Numbered from the stretch's first letter, positions 1-9,482 are shown. The stretch is 64,000 nucleotides of DNA from Streptomyces marispadix (GCF_022524345.1 NZ_JAKWJU010000002.1:5060501-5124500); one strand, 5' to 3'. The notes: generated by a model not told the origin, from the letters alone. Translations and numbers: made by a program.

Positions 1-197
1 AGAACTCCGGCCTTCCCTTTGTGATCGCGCTCAACGGCTTCGACGGGCACCAGCCCTACACCCCCGAGGAAGTGCGCGAGGCCCTCCAGATCGGCCCGGA
101 CGCCCCGATCATCACCACGGACGCGCGCCACCGTGCGGACGCGAAGAGCGCGCTGATCACGCTGGTCGAGCATGCGCTGATGGCACGGCTGCGCTGA
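1..197 (+). CDS. ATP/GTP-binding protein, C-terminal fragment (conservon CvnD-like)
   Basis: Only the last 64 codons are inside the window, in frame 3, ending at TGA 195-197. The readable part contains VIALNGFDG, PEEVREAL, a PIITTDARHR stretch and a helical end ITLVEHALMARLR. This pattern is typical of the last gene of Streptomyces conservons (cvnD), small Ras/MglA-like GTPases that act with a membrane sensor kinase (CvnA), a roadblock protein (CvnB) and a DUF742 protein (CvnC). The nucleotide-binding G1 motif lies outside the window, so the family call rests on the tail and on the familiar neighbourhood upstream of gltX. A strong terminator hairpin follows at once, so this is the end of its operon. 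Confidence 0.7.
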   Translation, partial: NSGLPFVIALNGFDGHQPYTPEEVREALQIGPDAPIITTDARHRADAKSALITLVEHALMARLR

Positions 198-780
198 TAC
201 GCCTCCCGGCGGGCAGCCGTGGGTCCGGCCCACGTCGTCTCCGGGCGCGCACCGCACGACCAAGAGCCGGACCTCGGGTCCGGCTCTCGTCGTGTTCTCA
301 CCCCATGGGGGCCCGCACCCCAACTACCACGTGGCACACGTCAGTTCGGGCATACGGCCCGACATTGACGGCATGCCCGCACGGGCCCCTGGGCGGAGCC
401 CGGTCCGCCTGCCCGCGCCCCGGGGCACCTCTCTCCCGCCGCGACGGCGCTCGTCCACGACGAGCGGGCCCGGCAGTTGGGCACGGCGCTGTCCGATGGC
501 GGGGCCGCGGCGGCCGGTCATGTTGCGCGATGCCGGGTACCCGCTTGCCCGCCGCAGGCGCCCCGGGCTAGGCGCAGCCCCCACCGTGGCCTGCCCGTGC
601 CGAAGGCGCGCCCCGCAGGTCCGCCCCGCACGTCCCGGCCGGGAGCTGGCCGGGGGCGAGGCCCGGGCCCGGGGCGGGAGCCCCGGCGGGGAAGACGGGG
701 GCGGAGCCCCCGCCGCCCCGCATCGCATACGCTGGGGCGTCGTCACCCCGTCCGGCCATATCCGAAGGGCAGCCCGACCC
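198..780. other. Non-coding gap before the FAH gene
   Basis: 583 bp without a convincing gene. It holds the terminator at 263-287 and a GC-rich snap-back (GGGGGC / GCCCCC around 696-712). Open frames here are extensions or shadows with no recognisable protein. An in-frame upstream ATG at 292 would add about 163 proline/arginine-rich residues to the FAH protein and looks spurious. Confidence 0.6.
263..287 (+). terminator. Terminator hairpin after the conservon operon
   Basis: Perfect 11-bp inverted repeat, AGAGCCGGACC (263-273) and GGTCCGGCTCT (277-287), with a TCG loop. It lies 66 nt after the stop of the first gene. There is no long T-run, as usual in high-GC actinomycetes. Confidence 0.75.
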
Positions 781-1563
781 GTGCGCATCGCAAGATTCTC
801 CCTCGACGGAAACGTCGCATTCGGCGTCGTGGAAGGGGACGCGGACACCGAAGGCGGCCCCGTCCTCGACATCATCAAGGGCCACCCCTTCGCGGAGTTC
901 GAGCGCTCGGGCCAGAGGCTTCCGCTGGACAAGGTCCGGCTGCTGCCGCCCGTACTGCCCAACAAGGTCGTGGCGATCGGCCGCAACTACGCCGAGCACG
1001 CAAGGGAGATGGGCAACGAGGTCCCCGACGCCCCGGTCGTCTTCTTCAAGCCGTCCACGTCCGTGTGCGGCCCGCACGACCCCGTCGCATACCCTTCCTT
1101 CTCCTCCGAGGTGCACTACGAGGCCGAACTGGCCGTCGTCATCGGCCGGTTGTGCAAGGACGTCCCCCGCGAACGCGTCAAGGACGTGATCCTCGGCTAC
1201 ACCTGCGGCAACGACATCACCGCCCGCGACATCCAGCGCGCCGAGTCGCAGTGGGCCCGCGCGAAGGGCTTCGACACCTCCTGCCCCCTCGGCCCCTGGG
1301 TCGAGACCGAGCTGGACCCGTCCGACCTCGGCGTGATGTGCACCGTCAACGGCGAGCAGCGCCAACTCGGCCGTACGAGCGAGATGGTCCGCTCCGTCGA
1401 GGACCTGATCGTCCACATCACCGAGGCCATGACGTTGCTGCCGGGCGACGTCGTCCTCACCGGCACTCCGGCGGGCGTCGGCCCGCTCTCCGTCGGCGAC
1501 GAGGTCGCCGTCACCATCGAAGGCATCGGCACTCTCACCAACAAGGTGGTCAAGCGTGACTGA
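781..1563 (+). CDS. Fumarylacetoacetate hydrolase (FAH) family protein
   Basis: 260 aa from GTG 781. FAH-fold enzymes hydrolyse or decarboxylate C-C bonds of oxo-acids (fumarylpyruvate, acylpyruvates, oxaloacetate) with a Mg2+/Mn2+ ion. The family core starts at about residue 60 with [15 protein letters not shown], followed by the metal-binding [13 protein letters not shown] (about 110-122, Glu114/Glu116) and GNDITARD (Asp145). The end [16 protein letters not shown] is the standard FAH C-terminal turn. Length fits the 250-290 aa single-domain group. The stop overlaps the GTG of gltX by 8 nt, so the two are probably co-translated. The exact substrate cannot be read from sequence; acylpyruvase or fumarylpyruvate hydrolase are the usual guesses. 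Confidence 0.9.
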   Translation: MRIARFSLDGNVAFGVVEGDADTEGGPVLDIIKGHPFAEFERSGQRLPLDKVRLLPPVLPNKVVAIGRNYAEHAREMGNEVPDAPVVFFKPSTSVCGPHDPVAYPSFSSEVHYEAELAVVIGRLCKDVPRERVKDVILGYTCGNDITARDIQRAESQWARAKGFDTSCPLGPWVETELDPSDLGVMCTVNGEQRQLGRTSEMVRSVEDLIVHITEAMTLLPGDVVLTGTPAGVGPLSVGDEVAVTIEGIGTLTNKVVKRD

Positions 1564-3100
1564 CGCGACCGCGACCGCGCCCCCCTCCACGGCCGTCACG
1601 AAGGACGTACGCGTACGGTTCTGCCCGTCGCCCACGGGCAACCCGCACGTCGGCCTCGTCCGTACCGCCCTGTTCAACTGGGCGTTCGCCCGCCACCACG
1701 GCGGCACCCTCGTCTTCCGCATCGAGGACACCGACGCGGCCCGCGACTCCGAGGAGTCCTACGAGCAGCTCCTGGACGCCATGCGCTGGCTGGGCCTCGA
1801 CTGGGACGAGGGACCCACCGCCTTCGACGCCGCCTCGGGCGGCAGCGGCGGCCCGCACGGCCCGTACCGGCAGTCGCAGCGCATGGAGATCTACGCCGAC
1901 GTCGCGGCCAGGCTCCAGGAGGCGGGCTTCGCCTACCCCTGCTACTGCACCGCCGAGGAGCTGGAGGTCCGCCGGGAGGCCGCCCGTAAGGCCGGCAGGC
2001 CCTCCGGTTACGACGGCAAGTGCCGGGAGCTGACCGCCGAGCAGATCGCCGGGTACGAGGCCGAAGGGCGTTCGCACATCGTCCGGTTCCGCATGCCGGA
2101 CGAGCCGATCACCTTCACCGACCTGGTGCGCGGAGAGCTGACGTTCGCCCCTGAGAACGTCACCGACTACGGCATCGTCCGTGCCAACGGGGCGCCCCTC
2201 TACACGCTCGTCAACCCCGTCGACGACGCGCTGATGGAGATCACGCACGTGCTGCGCGGCGAGGACCTGCTCTCCTCCACCCCGCGCCAGATCGCCCTCT
2301 ACCGCGCCCTCGCGCAACTGGGCGTCGGCAACGGCACGACACCGGCGTTCGGTCATCTCCCGTATGTCATGGGCGAGGGCAACAAGAAGCTCTCCAAGCG
2401 CGACCCCCAGTCCTCGCTCAACCTCTACCGCGAGCGCGGCTTTCTGCCGCAGGGCCTGCTCAACTACCTCGCCCTGCTCGGCTGGTCGATCGCCGAGGAC
2501 CGCGACATCTTCACCCTCGACGAGATGATCGCCGCCTTCGACATCGCCGACGTCAACGCCAACCCCGCCCGCTTCGACCTGAAGAAGTGCGAGGCGATCA
2601 ACGCCACACATCTGCGCGAACTGTCGCCGGCCGACTTCGTCTCCGCGTGCGAGCCGTGGCTGCGTGCCCCGTACGCCCCGTGGCGCCCGGAGGACTTCGA
2701 CCAGTCGGCCTTCGAGGCACTGGCCCCGCTCGCGCAGACCAGGCTGACGGTGCTCTCCGACATCACCTCGAACGTCGACTTCCTCTTCCTCGACGAGCCT
2801 GTCGAGGACGAGGCGTCCTGGGCGAAGGCGATGAAGCCGGGAGCGGAGGACGTGCTGCGCACGGCCCGTACGAAGCTCGCAGACGCCGACTGGAAGGCGG
2901 AGGCGCTCAAGGAGGCCGTGCTGGCGGCGGGCGAGCAGCACGGCCTGAAGCTCGGCAAGGCCCAGGCTCCGGTGCGCGTCGCGGTCACCGGGCGCACGGT
3001 CGGCCTGCCGCTCTTCGAGTCGCTCGAACTCCTGGGCCGGGAGCGGACGTTGGCACGCGTGGACGCGGCGCTGGCGAAGCTGGGCGCACAGGCGTCCTGA
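1556..3100 (+). CDS. gltX: Glutamyl-tRNA synthetase
   Basis: 514 aa, GTG start overlapping the FAH stop. It charges tRNA-Glu (in actinobacteria usually also tRNA-Gln, later corrected by GatCAB). Class I synthetase signatures are clear: a HIGH-type motif HVGL (residues 31-34) after CPSPTGNP, and the KMSKS-type motif KLSKR (278-282). The C-terminal helical part is the anticodon-binding domain. Length is normal for actinobacterial GluRS. The gene is followed by tRNA-Gln(CTG) and two copies of tRNA-Glu(CTC), so the enzyme and its substrates are neighbours. Confidence 0.97.
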   Translation: MTDATATAPPSTAVTKDVRVRFCPSPTGNPHVGLVRTALFNWAFARHHGGTLVFRIEDTDAARDSEESYEQLLDAMRWLGLDWDEGPTAFDAASGGSGGPHGPYRQSQRMEIYADVAARLQEAGFAYPCYCTAEELEVRREAARKAGRPSGYDGKCRELTAEQIAGYEAEGRSHIVRFRMPDEPITFTDLVRGELTFAPENVTDYGIVRANGAPLYTLVNPVDDALMEITHVLRGEDLLSSTPRQIALYRALAQLGVGNGTTPAFGHLPYVMGEGNKKLSKRDPQSSLNLYRERGFLPQGLLNYLALLGWSIAEDRDIFTLDEMIAAFDIADVNANPARFDLKKCEAINATHLRELSPADFVSACEPWLRAPYAPWRPEDFDQSAFEALAPLAQTRLTVLSDITSNVDFLFLDEPVEDEASWAKAMKPGAEDVLRTARTKLADADWKAEALKEAVLAAGEQHGLKLGKAQAPVRVAVTGRTVGLPLFESLELLGRERTLARVDAALAKLGAQAS

Positions 3101-3359
3101 GGGTCCCGAGGAGCGCCTGAGCCGGGCGGGGAAGCCCCGAGGGGCCCCGGCCCGGTCCCGCGTCGGCCGTCCCGGCACGGGGCCGTTCAGGGCCAGAGGC
3201 GGCGGCTCCGGTCGGCGGGGAACCCGTTTTGGAGCGCCGTCGACGATCGGGTACTGTTCTTCCTGTCGCCGAGCGGGACGGGGCCGGAAGGCCCGACCGA
3301 CGGCGGCCACCCGGACAAAAGCCCCGCAGGGAAAGTTCGACCTGGGGGTTGCGTTTCGG

Positions 3360-3431
3360 TGGGCTATGGTGTAATTGGCAGCACGACTGATTCTGGTTCA
3401 GTTAGTCTAGGTTCGAGTCCTGGTAGCCCAG
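3360..3431 (+). tRNA. tRNA-Gln (anticodon CTG)
   Basis: Acceptor stem TGGGCTA (3360-3366) pairs with TAGCCCA (3424-3430), discriminator G3431. The anticodon loop TTCTGGT sits on the stem CTGA/TCAG and gives anticodon CTG. The T-arm GGTTCGAGTCC is normal. CCA is not encoded. Confidence 0.95.
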
Positions 3432-3480
3432 CGCGATCTTGATTCCGGCGCCGTTCAGAGGCGCAAGTCACAAGATCGAG

Positions 3481-3553
3481 GCCCCCGTTGTGTAGCGGCC
3501 TAGCACGCCGCCCTCTCAAGGCGGTAGCGCCGGTTCGAATCCGGTCGGGGGTA
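3481..3553 (+). tRNA. tRNA-Glu (anticodon CTC), copy 1
   Basis: 73 nt; acceptor GCCCCCG pairs with CGGGGGT (first pair G-T), discriminator A. The anticodon stem CCGCC/GGCGG carries the loop CTCTCAA, giving CTC. The T-arm CGGTTCGAATCCG is standard. Identical to copy 2. Confidence 0.96.
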
Positions 3554-3581
3554 CGGGCCGATCACCGTCGGCCAGGCTGGG

Positions 3582-3654
3582 GCCCCCGTTGTGTAGCGGC
3601 CTAGCACGCCGCCCTCTCAAGGCGGTAGCGCCGGTTCGAATCCGGTCGGGGGTA
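3582..3654 (+). tRNA. tRNA-Glu (anticodon CTC), copy 2
   Basis: Exact duplicate of the copy at 3481-3553, 28 bp downstream. Both presumably belong to one precursor with tRNA-Gln, ending at the terminator at 3667-3694. Confidence 0.96.
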
Positions 3655-3666
3655 CTCGATCAGGAA

Positions 3667-3694
3667 AGTCCCCCGCGAGCCGCGGGGGCTTTTT
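3667..3694 (+). terminator. Rho-independent terminator of the tRNA cluster
   Basis: Stem CCCCCGCG / CGCGGGGG with a short loop AGC, followed directly by a run of T (3690-3694). It lies 12 nt after the second tRNA-Glu. Confidence 0.88.
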
Positions 3695-3898
3695 CATGCG
3701 TGGTCTGCTGTCCGTACGTTCTCGCTTTACGGGCAGTGCAGTTGGTGAACGTGCACATCCGCGGGTGCGGGCCCACATTCGCATGTAAGGCAGCGCACCC
3801 CGACGGTCTGTGGAACGCCCCGGTCCCGACTCCCCGTATCCGCCCGCCGGTTGGGCCCGTAGGGAGACGTGCGCCCGCCGTCCGCCGCGTAGTTGCCC

Positions 3899-4618
3899 TC
3901 AGCCCGCCGTGCGGCGCAGCGCCTCGCTCAGCCGTGCTGCCGCGTCCACGATCGCCTGTGCGTGCATACGGCCGGGATGCCGCGTAAGGCGCTCGATGGG
4001 CCCCGAGACGGACACCGCGGCGACGACGCGGTTCGAAGGGCCGCGCACCGGCGCCGAGACCGAGGCCACTCCCGGTTCGCGTTCGCCCACGGACTGTGCC
4101 CAGCCCCTGCGGCGTACGCCGGAGAGCGCCGTGGCCGTGAAGCGGGCGCCCTGGAGGCCGCGGTGCAGGCGTTCCGGCTCTTCCCACGCCATCAGGATCT
4201 GCGCGGCCGAACCCGCCTTCATCGGCAGCGTCGAGCCGACCGGCACCGTGTCCCGCAATCCGGACAGCCGCTCGGCTGCGGCGACGCAGATCCTCATGTC
4301 GCCCTGGCGCCGGTAGAGCTGAGCGCTCTCGCCCGTGACGTCACGTAGGTGCGTCAGTACGGGACCGGCGGAGGCGAGCAGACGGTCTTCGCCTGCCGCG
4401 GCGGCCAGTTCGCCCAGGCGCGGGCCCAGGATGAAGCGCCCCTGAATGTCCCGCGCGACGAGGCGGTGGTGTTCCAGTGCCACCGCGAGCCTGTGTGCCG
4501 TCGGACGTGCCAGGCCGGTGGCCCCGACCAGCCCGGCGAGGGTGGCCGGACCGGACTCCAGAGCGCTGAGAACCAGAGCCGCCTTGTCGAGCACGCCGAC
4601 GCCGCTAGAGTTGTCCAT
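3899..4618 (-). CDS. ndgR: IclR-family regulator, NdgR-type
   Basis: 239 aa on the minus strand, starting MDNSSGVGVLDKA. The N-terminal winged helix includes LAGLVGATGLARPTAHRLA (about residues 27-45); the C-terminal IclR effector domain contains LRDTVPVGSTLPMKAGSAAQ and MHAQAIVDAAARLSEALRR. It is divergent from leuCD, the arrangement of ndgR in Streptomyces, where NdgR controls leucine and other branched-chain or sulfur amino acid genes as well as antibiotic output. The 226-bp shared intergenic region is its expected binding place. A longer frame reaching 4891 runs through the leuC promoter and is not credible. Confidence 0.93.
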   Translation of the reverse strand: MDNSSGVGVLDKAALVLSALESGPATLAGLVGATGLARPTAHRLAVALEHHRLVARDIQGRFILGPRLGELAAAAGEDRLLASAGPVLTHLRDVTGESAQLYRRQGDMRICVAAAERLSGLRDTVPVGSTLPMKAGSAAQILMAWEEPERLHRGLQGARFTATALSGVRRRGWAQSVGEREPGVASVSAPVRGPSNRVVAAVSVSGPIERLTRHPGRMHAQAIVDAAARLSEALRRTAG

Positions 4619-4708
4619 GCGTCGATACTCGCGTCTCAGAGTGTGAAACGCAAGTTCCTTTTCCGGCGCCACCCGCCACCCTGGAGTGGCAGAGCACAAC
4701 CGGGCGCC

Positions 4709-4753
4709 TCCCCCTGGCTTCACCGGGGGACCCCCGCGGCGAAGCCAGGGGGA
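4709..4753 (+). promoter_or_regulatory. Long stem-loop between ndgR and leuC
   Basis: Perfect 13-bp inverted repeat TCCCCCTGGCTTC (4709-4721) and GAAGCCAGGGGGA (4741-4753). A second hairpin CGGGGG/CCCCCG is nested in the loop. It lies 92 nt before the leuC start, in the divergent promoter region. It could be an attenuator or mRNA stabiliser in the leuC leader, or a dispersed repeat; no leader peptide rich in leucine codons is visible. Confidence 0.6.
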
Positions 4754-4844
4754 CGCGCGGCTTCTCAAGGGGCCGCCGCAGCCCGGAGTGTGCCATTGGA
4801 TCTCGACATGTGGGCCGGCAGTGCGGCCGGCCGGAGGGAAAGCG

Positions 4845-6269
4845 ATGGGACGGACACTCGCGGAGAAGGTCTGGGACGACCATGTCGTCACGCGTGCTGA
4901 GGGCGAGCCGGACCTCCTCTACATCGACCTGCACCTGCTGCACGAGGTGACCAGCCCGCAGGCGTTCGACGGTCTCCGCAAGAACGGCCGGCGAGTGCGC
5001 CGTACCGATCTCACCATCGCGACAGAGGACCACAACACCCCGACCCTCGACATCGACAAGCCCGTCGCCGACCCCGTCTCGCGTACCCAGTTGGAGACGC
5101 TGCGCAAGAACTGCGCGGACTTCGGCGTACGGCTGCACCCGCTGGGCGACGTCGAGCAGGGCGTCGTACACGTCGTGGGTCCGCAGCTCGGCCTCACGCA
5201 GCCCGGCATGACGGTGGTCTGCGGCGACTCGCACACCTCCACGCACGGCGCGTTCGGCGCGCTCGCGTTCGGCATCGGCACCAGCCAGGTCGAGCACGTA
5301 CTGGCCACGCAGACGCTGCCGATGGCCCCGTTCAAGACCATGGCGGTCACCGTCAACGGCGAACTCCCCGACGACGTCACCGCGAAGGACCTGATCCTCG
5401 CGATCATCGCGAAGATCGGCACGGGCGGCGGCCAGGGCTACGTCATCGAATACCGGGGCGAGGCCGTCGAGAAGCTGTCGATGGAAGCGCGGATGACCAT
5501 CTGCAACATGTCCATCGAGGCCGGTGCGCGCGCCGGGATGATCGCCCCCGACGAGACGACCTTCGAGTACGTCAAGGGCCGCGAGCACGCCCCGCAGGGC
5601 GCCGACTGGGACGCCGCCGTCGAGTACTGGAGGACGCTGCGCACCGACGACGACGCGGTCTTCGATCACGAGGTCGTCATCGAGGGCGGGGAGTTGGCAC
5701 CGTTCGTCACCTGGGGCACCAACCCCGGCCAGGGCGCCCCGCTGTCGCAGTCCGTCCCGGACCCGGCCTCCTTCGAGGACGAGGCCGCCAGGTACGCCGC
5801 CGAGAAGGCGCTGGAGTACATGGGGCTGAGCGCCGGACAGCCGCTGCGCGAGGTCGGCGTGGACACCGTGTTCGTCGGCTCGTGCACCAACGGCCGTATC
5901 GAGGACCTGCGTTCGGCGGCGGCCGTGCTGCGCGGGCGGAGGGTCGCCGACGGTACGCGGATGCTGGTCGTGCCCGGTTCCGTACGCGTCTCGCTACAGG
6001 CCGTGGAGGAGGGCCTGGACAAGGTCTTCACCGACGCCGGAGCCGAGTGGCGGCACGCGGGCTGCTCGATGTGCCTCGGCATGAACCCCGACCAGCTCAA
6101 GCCCGGCGAGCGCGCCGCCTCCACCTCCAACCGCAACTTCGAGGGCAGGCAGGGCAAGGGCGGTCGTACGCACCTGGTCTCGCCGCAGGTCGCCGCCGCC
6201 ACCGCGGTGCTGGGCCGCCTCGCATCGCCCGCCGACCTGACCGACGTACGCGTGCCCGCCGGCGTCTGA
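4845..6269 (+). CDS. leuC: 3-isopropylmalate dehydratase, large subunit
   Basis: 474 aa from ATG 4845, preceded by GGAGGGAAAGCG. With LeuD it isomerises 2-isopropylmalate to 3-isopropylmalate in leucine synthesis, using a [4Fe-4S] cluster. Cluster ligands: Cys347 in VGSCTNGR and Cys407/Cys410 in [13 protein letters not shown]. The aconitase signature [12 protein letters not shown] is at about residue 126. Length is normal. leuD follows 15 bp later. Regulation by the divergent NdgR is expected. Confidence 0.97.
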   Translation: MGRTLAEKVWDDHVVTRAEGEPDLLYIDLHLLHEVTSPQAFDGLRKNGRRVRRTDLTIATEDHNTPTLDIDKPVADPVSRTQLETLRKNCADFGVRLHPLGDVEQGVVHVVGPQLGLTQPGMTVVCGDSHTSTHGAFGALAFGIGTSQVEHVLATQTLPMAPFKTMAVTVNGELPDDVTAKDLILAIIAKIGTGGGQGYVIEYRGEAVEKLSMEARMTICNMSIEAGARAGMIAPDETTFEYVKGREHAPQGADWDAAVEYWRTLRTDDDAVFDHEVVIEGGELAPFVTWGTNPGQGAPLSQSVPDPASFEDEAARYAAEKALEYMGLSAGQPLREVGVDTVFVGSCTNGRIEDLRSAAAVLRGRRVADGTRMLVVPGSVRVSLQAVEEGLDKVFTDAGAEWRHAGCSMCLGMNPDQLKPGERAASTSNRNFEGRQGKGGRTHLVSPQVAAATAVLGRLASPADLTDVRVPAGV

Positions 6270-6284
6270 GGAGAACGCATCACC

Positions 6285-6878
6285 ATGGAAGCCTTCACGA
6301 CACACACCGGGCGGGTCGTACCGCTGCGCCGCAGCAACGTCGACACCGACCAGATCATCCCCGCGCACTGGCTGAAGAAGGTCACCCGCGACGGCTTCGA
6401 GGACGGGCTCTTCGAGGCGTGGCGCAAGCAGGACGACTTCGTGCTCAACCAGGCGGCGTACAAGGGCGGCACGGTGCTCGTCGCCGGCGAGGACTTCGGC
6501 ACCGGCTCCTCCCGCGAACACGCCGTCTGGGCGCTTCAGAACTACGGTTTCAAGGCCGTCATCTCACCGCGCTTCGCGGACATCTTCCGCGGCAACTCCC
6601 TGAAGAACGGCCTGCTCACGGTCGTACTGCCGCAGCAGACCGTGGAGAAGCTGTGGGAGCTGGCCGAGTCCGAGCCGAGCACGGAGGTCACCGTCGACCT
6701 CGTACAGCGCAAGGTCCTCGCGCCGGGCGTCGACGCCGCCTTCGAACTCGACGAGAACGCCCGCTGGCGACTGCTCGAAGGGCTCGACGACATCAGCCTC
6801 ACGCTGAAGAACGACGACGCCATCGCCGCCTACGAGTCGAAGCGCCCCGCCTTCAAACCCCTTACGCAGCAAGCCTGA
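6285..6878 (+). CDS. leuD: 3-isopropylmalate dehydratase, small subunit
   Basis: 197 aa, ATG 6285 with GGAG 11 nt upstream. It forms the swivelling small subunit of isopropylmalate isomerase. Family signatures: [13 protein letters not shown] near the N-terminus and [18 protein letters not shown] in the middle. It ends just before a 13-bp terminator hairpin. Confidence 0.97.
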   Translation: MEAFTTHTGRVVPLRRSNVDTDQIIPAHWLKKVTRDGFEDGLFEAWRKQDDFVLNQAAYKGGTVLVAGEDFGTGSSREHAVWALQNYGFKAVISPRFADIFRGNSLKNGLLTVVLPQQTVEKLWELAESEPSTEVTVDLVQRKVLAPGVDAAFELDENARWRLLEGLDDISLTLKNDDAIAAYESKRPAFKPLTQQA

Positions 6879-6926
6879 CGCACGACCGAGCGCACCGGCC
6901 GCGCACGACGGAGACAGCACCACGGC

Positions 6927-6960
6927 TCGCGCCCCACGCATTCCGACGCGTGGGGCGCGA
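6927..6960 (+). terminator. leuCD terminator hairpin
   Basis: Perfect 13-bp inverted repeat TCGCGCCCCACGC (6927-6939) and GCGTGGGGCGCGA (6948-6960), 8-nt loop, no T-run. It lies 48 nt after leuD. Confidence 0.75.
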
Positions 6961-7015
6961 GTGCGTGTTGGGAAGCGGGTGGGCGACAACTCACCGCAGA
7001 TGGCACAATCGGTGC

Positions 7016-7270
7016 ATGGAACGCGACGGTCAACTCGATCTCTACGACCGGCTCGCCGCCCGCTTGAAAGAGGCGCACACACGAGTGCGCACACTGCAAG
7101 TCCCCGAGGGCGTACGGGTGGCGTTGCAGCGCAAGCTGCTCGTCATCACCGCGGCCTCGAAGCACGATCTCGCCGACGCGGAGCGGCGCGTGGACCGTCT
7201 GATGACGGATATCGACGAGGGACGCTTCCCCGAGGAACAGGCAGGCAAGCGCGCTGACGGAACTCGATGA
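7016..7270 (+). CDS. Small conserved actinomycete protein (84 aa)
   Basis: 84 aa from ATG 7016 (MERDGQLDLYDRLAARLKE). Mostly helical and charged: about 40 residues of amphipathic helix, a QRKLLVITAASKHDL segment, then DAERRVDRLMTDIDEGRFPEE. No known enzyme motif. A short gene of this kind occurs between leuD and hupS in Streptomyces chromosomes, which supports it being real. The function is unknown; a small coiled-coil or adaptor is the most that can be suggested. Confidence 0.75.
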   Translation: MERDGQLDLYDRLAARLKEAHTRVRTLQVPEGVRVALQRKLLVITAASKHDLADAERRVDRLMTDIDEGRFPEEQAGKRADGTR

Positions 7271-7315
7271 AGGGCGAGTTCGTTGCGGCACAAGGGTGAT
7301 TCGCCCGTTTCATGT

Positions 7316-7344
7316 TTGATTCGCGGTATATATCTGCCTAGCGT
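7316..7344 (+). promoter_or_regulatory. Candidate SigA-type promoter of hupS
   Basis: -35-like TTGATT (7316-7321), 17-nt spacer, -10-like TAGCGT (7339-7344), in an unusually AT-rich stretch 52 nt before the hupS start. Assigned by spacing and similarity only. Confidence 0.5.
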
Positions 7345-7395
7345 GCGAAAAAGCTTGAACACATTCGTTCCTGCAATAGTTCCGAAGGGGAAGAC

Positions 7396-8049
7396 GTGAA
7401 CAAGGCGCAGCTCGTCGAGGCAATCCAGGACCAGCTCGGTGGACGTCAGCAGGCCGCGGACGCGGTCGATGTCGTACTGGACGCGATCGTCCGCTCCGTT
7501 GTGGCAGGGGAGCGGGTCTCGGTCACCGGGTTCGGCTCCTTCGAGAAGGTGGACCGTCCCGCCAGATACGCCCGCAACCCGCAGACCGGTGAGCGCGTGC
7601 GCGTGCGGAAGACCTCGGTGCCCCGCTTCCGCGCGGGCGCCGGCTTCAAGGAACTGGTCAGCGGAGCGAAGAAGCTTCCGAAGAACGATGTCGCGGTGAA
7701 GAAGGCCCCGAAGGGCAGCCTGATGGGCGGCACTTCCGCGAAGAAGACCACCGCCAAGCGAGCGGGGGCGAAGAAGACCACCGGACGCGGCGCCGCGAAG
7801 AAGACCACGGCGAAGAAGGCCACGGTCAAGCGCACACCGGCGAAGAAGACGACCGCGAAGAAGGCAACCGCCGGACGTGCCGGGGCGAAGAAGACCACGG
7901 CGAAGAAGTCGGCCGCCAAGAAGTCGACGGCGAAGAAGGCAACCGCGAAGAAGGGCACGGCCAAGAAGGCTCCCGCGCGAAAGGCGCCCGGCCGCCGCAC
8001 CGCCGCCCGCAAGACCACCGCCAAGAGGGCCACCGCGCGCAAGCGCTGA
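7396..8049 (+). CDS. hupS: HU-family nucleoid protein with histone-like tail
   Basis: 217 aa, GTG start with GAAGGGGAAGAC upstream. Residues 1-95 are a complete HU/IHF fold (MNKAQLVEAIQDQLGG, the GFGSFEKVDRPARYARNPQTGE turn, and the DNA-binding arm). The remaining 120 residues are a Lys/Ala/Thr/Pro tail built on repeats such as KKTTAKKA, like histone H1. This two-part design is the actinobacterial HupS, which compacts the nucleoid, especially in spores. The tail is low complexity and its length varies between strains. Confidence 0.95.
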   Translation: MNKAQLVEAIQDQLGGRQQAADAVDVVLDAIVRSVVAGERVSVTGFGSFEKVDRPARYARNPQTGERVRVRKTSVPRFRAGAGFKELVSGAKKLPKNDVAVKKAPKGSLMGGTSAKKTTAKRAGAKKTTGRGAAKKTTAKKATVKRTPAKKTTAKKATAGRAGAKKTTAKKSAAKKSTAKKATAKKGTAKKAPARKAPGRRTAARKTTAKRATARKR

Positions 8050-8160
8050 GCCCCGCACCGCAACGGCGTATTCGCGACGACGTACCGAGGTGCCTGAGCA
8101 CCGGGTTGTTTCGAGTACGGAACTTGCAAATCGCGATTCAAGTGCATCAAGTCCCGCAGC

Positions 8161-8195
8161 GCCGGGCCGGACTCCCCACGGGAGCCCGGCCCGGC
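8161..8195 (+). terminator. Terminator hairpin between hupS and the small minus-strand gene
   Basis: GCCGGGCCGG (8161-8170) pairs with CCGGCCCGGC (8186-8195); after one mismatch CTCC/GGAG extends the stem around a CCACG loop. It probably serves both convergent transcripts. Confidence 0.65.
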
Positions 8196-8300
8196 GGGCG
8201 TTTGCGGGCAAGTCGGAGAGGACGCCCGGGCCCGGACTCCCCGCTCCGGGCCGCGGGTTCGGCCGCCTCCGGATTCGGCGCGGTCCCGATTCCCGTGCCG

Positions 8301-8504
8301 TCAAAGGGTCTGGAGCGTCACCAAGGTGACCCTGCGCTCCTCGCCGCTGCCGTCGACCTCGATGCGTACGCGCTGTCCCGGCCGCAGCAGCCGAAGGCCG
8401 CCCGCGTCGAAGGCCGCCGCGTCGAACGGCAGCGGCGTGCCGTCGTCGAGGAGCACGCTGCCGGAGCGCGTATCGGCGTCGTAGGTGTACGAAGTGGCCT
8501 GCAT
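8301..8504 (-). CDS. Small beta-barrel protein resembling a cold-shock domain
   Basis: 67 aa (MQATSYTYDADTRSGSVLLD...). The pattern GSVLLDDGTPLPFDAAAFDAGGLRLLRPGQRV with alternating hydrophobic strands looks like a shortened cold-shock/OB barrel without the usual RNP1 aromatic cluster. It sits directly downstream of cofC on the same strand (10 bp gap) and may be co-transcribed. Conserved at this place in Streptomyces; no experimental role known to me. Confidence 0.7.
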   Translation of the reverse strand: MQATSYTYDADTRSGSVLLDDGTPLPFDAAAFDAGGLRLLRPGQRVRIEVDGSGEERRVTLVTLQTL

Positions 8505-8514
8505 GCAGCGAAGC

Positions 8515-9213
8515 CTAGAGGGTCACAGGCCGCTGCCCGCAGGAGCGGCCCCCGGCCCCCTCGCAGGGGACGTCCTCGCGGCACGCACGGGCCGTGAACG
8601 GGCCGACTCCCAGGGCGCGGGCGGCGAGTAGGTCCTCGGCGGTGTCGACGTCGGTGCGCACGCTGTCGACATCCGCGAGAAGGATCTCCATCGCGCCCGA
8701 GGCGCGGTGCCGGGCGGACGACGCGGGCCCGAAGAGCGGGCGGAGCGCGTGGCCGGGCAGCCCGGAGAGCAGCGTGGTTCCCGTACCGGCGGCGTCGGCG
8801 AGGTATGCGCGGGGGAAGCGCGCGGCGAAGTCCAGTACGCGGGCGAGTTCTTGGGGGCGCAGGGCCGGCAGATCGGCGTTGAGGGCCGCCAGAGCGGCTG
8901 CCGGGCGTCCGGTGCGCACTTCTGCCGCCCCGTGGGCCAGCGCCGCGTTGAGACCGGCCCCGGGGGCGTCCGGGACGATGTGTGCGCCGAGCGCGGTCAG
9001 CTCGTGCGCGGCGTGCTGATCGTCCGTGACAACTGCCACATCGCGTACGGACGTACAGGCCAGCGCGGCGGCCACCGTGTCCTGTGCGAAGGCGGCAGCG
9101 AGCCGTCTGCGGGCCTGGTCGCCGGCGGTGGCGGCGAGCCTGCTCTTGGCCCGTGCCAGGGGCTTCAGCGGCACCACGAGGGTCCAGGCGACGGGCGTCA
9201 CTTGTCGTTGCAC
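8515..9213 (-). CDS. cofC: 2-phospho-lactate (phosphoenolpyruvate) guanylyltransferase, F420 synthesis
   Basis: About 232 aa, GTG at 9213 chosen because the family starts WTLVVPLKPLARAKSRLA. It transfers GMP to 2-phospholactate or PEP, giving the activated side-chain donor for coenzyme F420. Nucleotidyltransferase landmarks: the P-loop-like LKPLARAKSRL, VVTDDQ, LNADLPAL, and DVDTAEDL near the end. The last about 20 residues are an unusual cysteine-containing tail (ACREDVPCEG, SCGQ). In mycobacteria the counterpart is FbiD. Confidence 0.9.
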   Translation of the reverse strand: MQRQVTPVAWTLVVPLKPLARAKSRLAATAGDQARRRLAAAFAQDTVAAALACTSVRDVAVVTDDQHAAHELTALGAHIVPDAPGAGLNAALAHGAAEVRTGRPAAALAALNADLPALRPQELARVLDFAARFPRAYLADAAGTGTTLLSGLPGHALRPLFGPASSARHRASGAMEILLADVDSVRTDVDTAEDLLAARALGVGPFTARACREDVPCEGAGGRSCGQRPVTL

Positions 9214-9482
9214 ACCCTCATTCTCACCCGCCCCCCTGGGGCCCGTGAGGCGCCCGGCTACGGTTACGGGGCAGACGCAGACGAACCGTGTGCTCGACAC
9301 GGTGGGGGGTACGGGGTGAGACTTGCCCCTCGCGCGCCGGGGTGAACGCACGCCGGATGCGCCGGTCAGGCCCACGCCCGCCGTGCCGAGGGTCCCGCGC
9401 CCACCCCCGCGGCAGGCCCGTGCCAAGCCGCCCGCCGGGACCCACGTGGCTGTTCGAACAGGCAAGAGGAGATGGTGTCCGG

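Noticed and set aside
292..780. N-terminal extension of the FAH protein from ATG 292
   Set aside because: The extension is low-complexity Pro/Arg sequence without family similarity and includes a terminator-distal non-coding region; the FAH fold starts at 781.
3481..3654. Integration site (att) at the duplicated tRNA-Glu genes
   Set aside because: The two copies are complete and followed by a shared terminator; no phage or integrative element genes follow.
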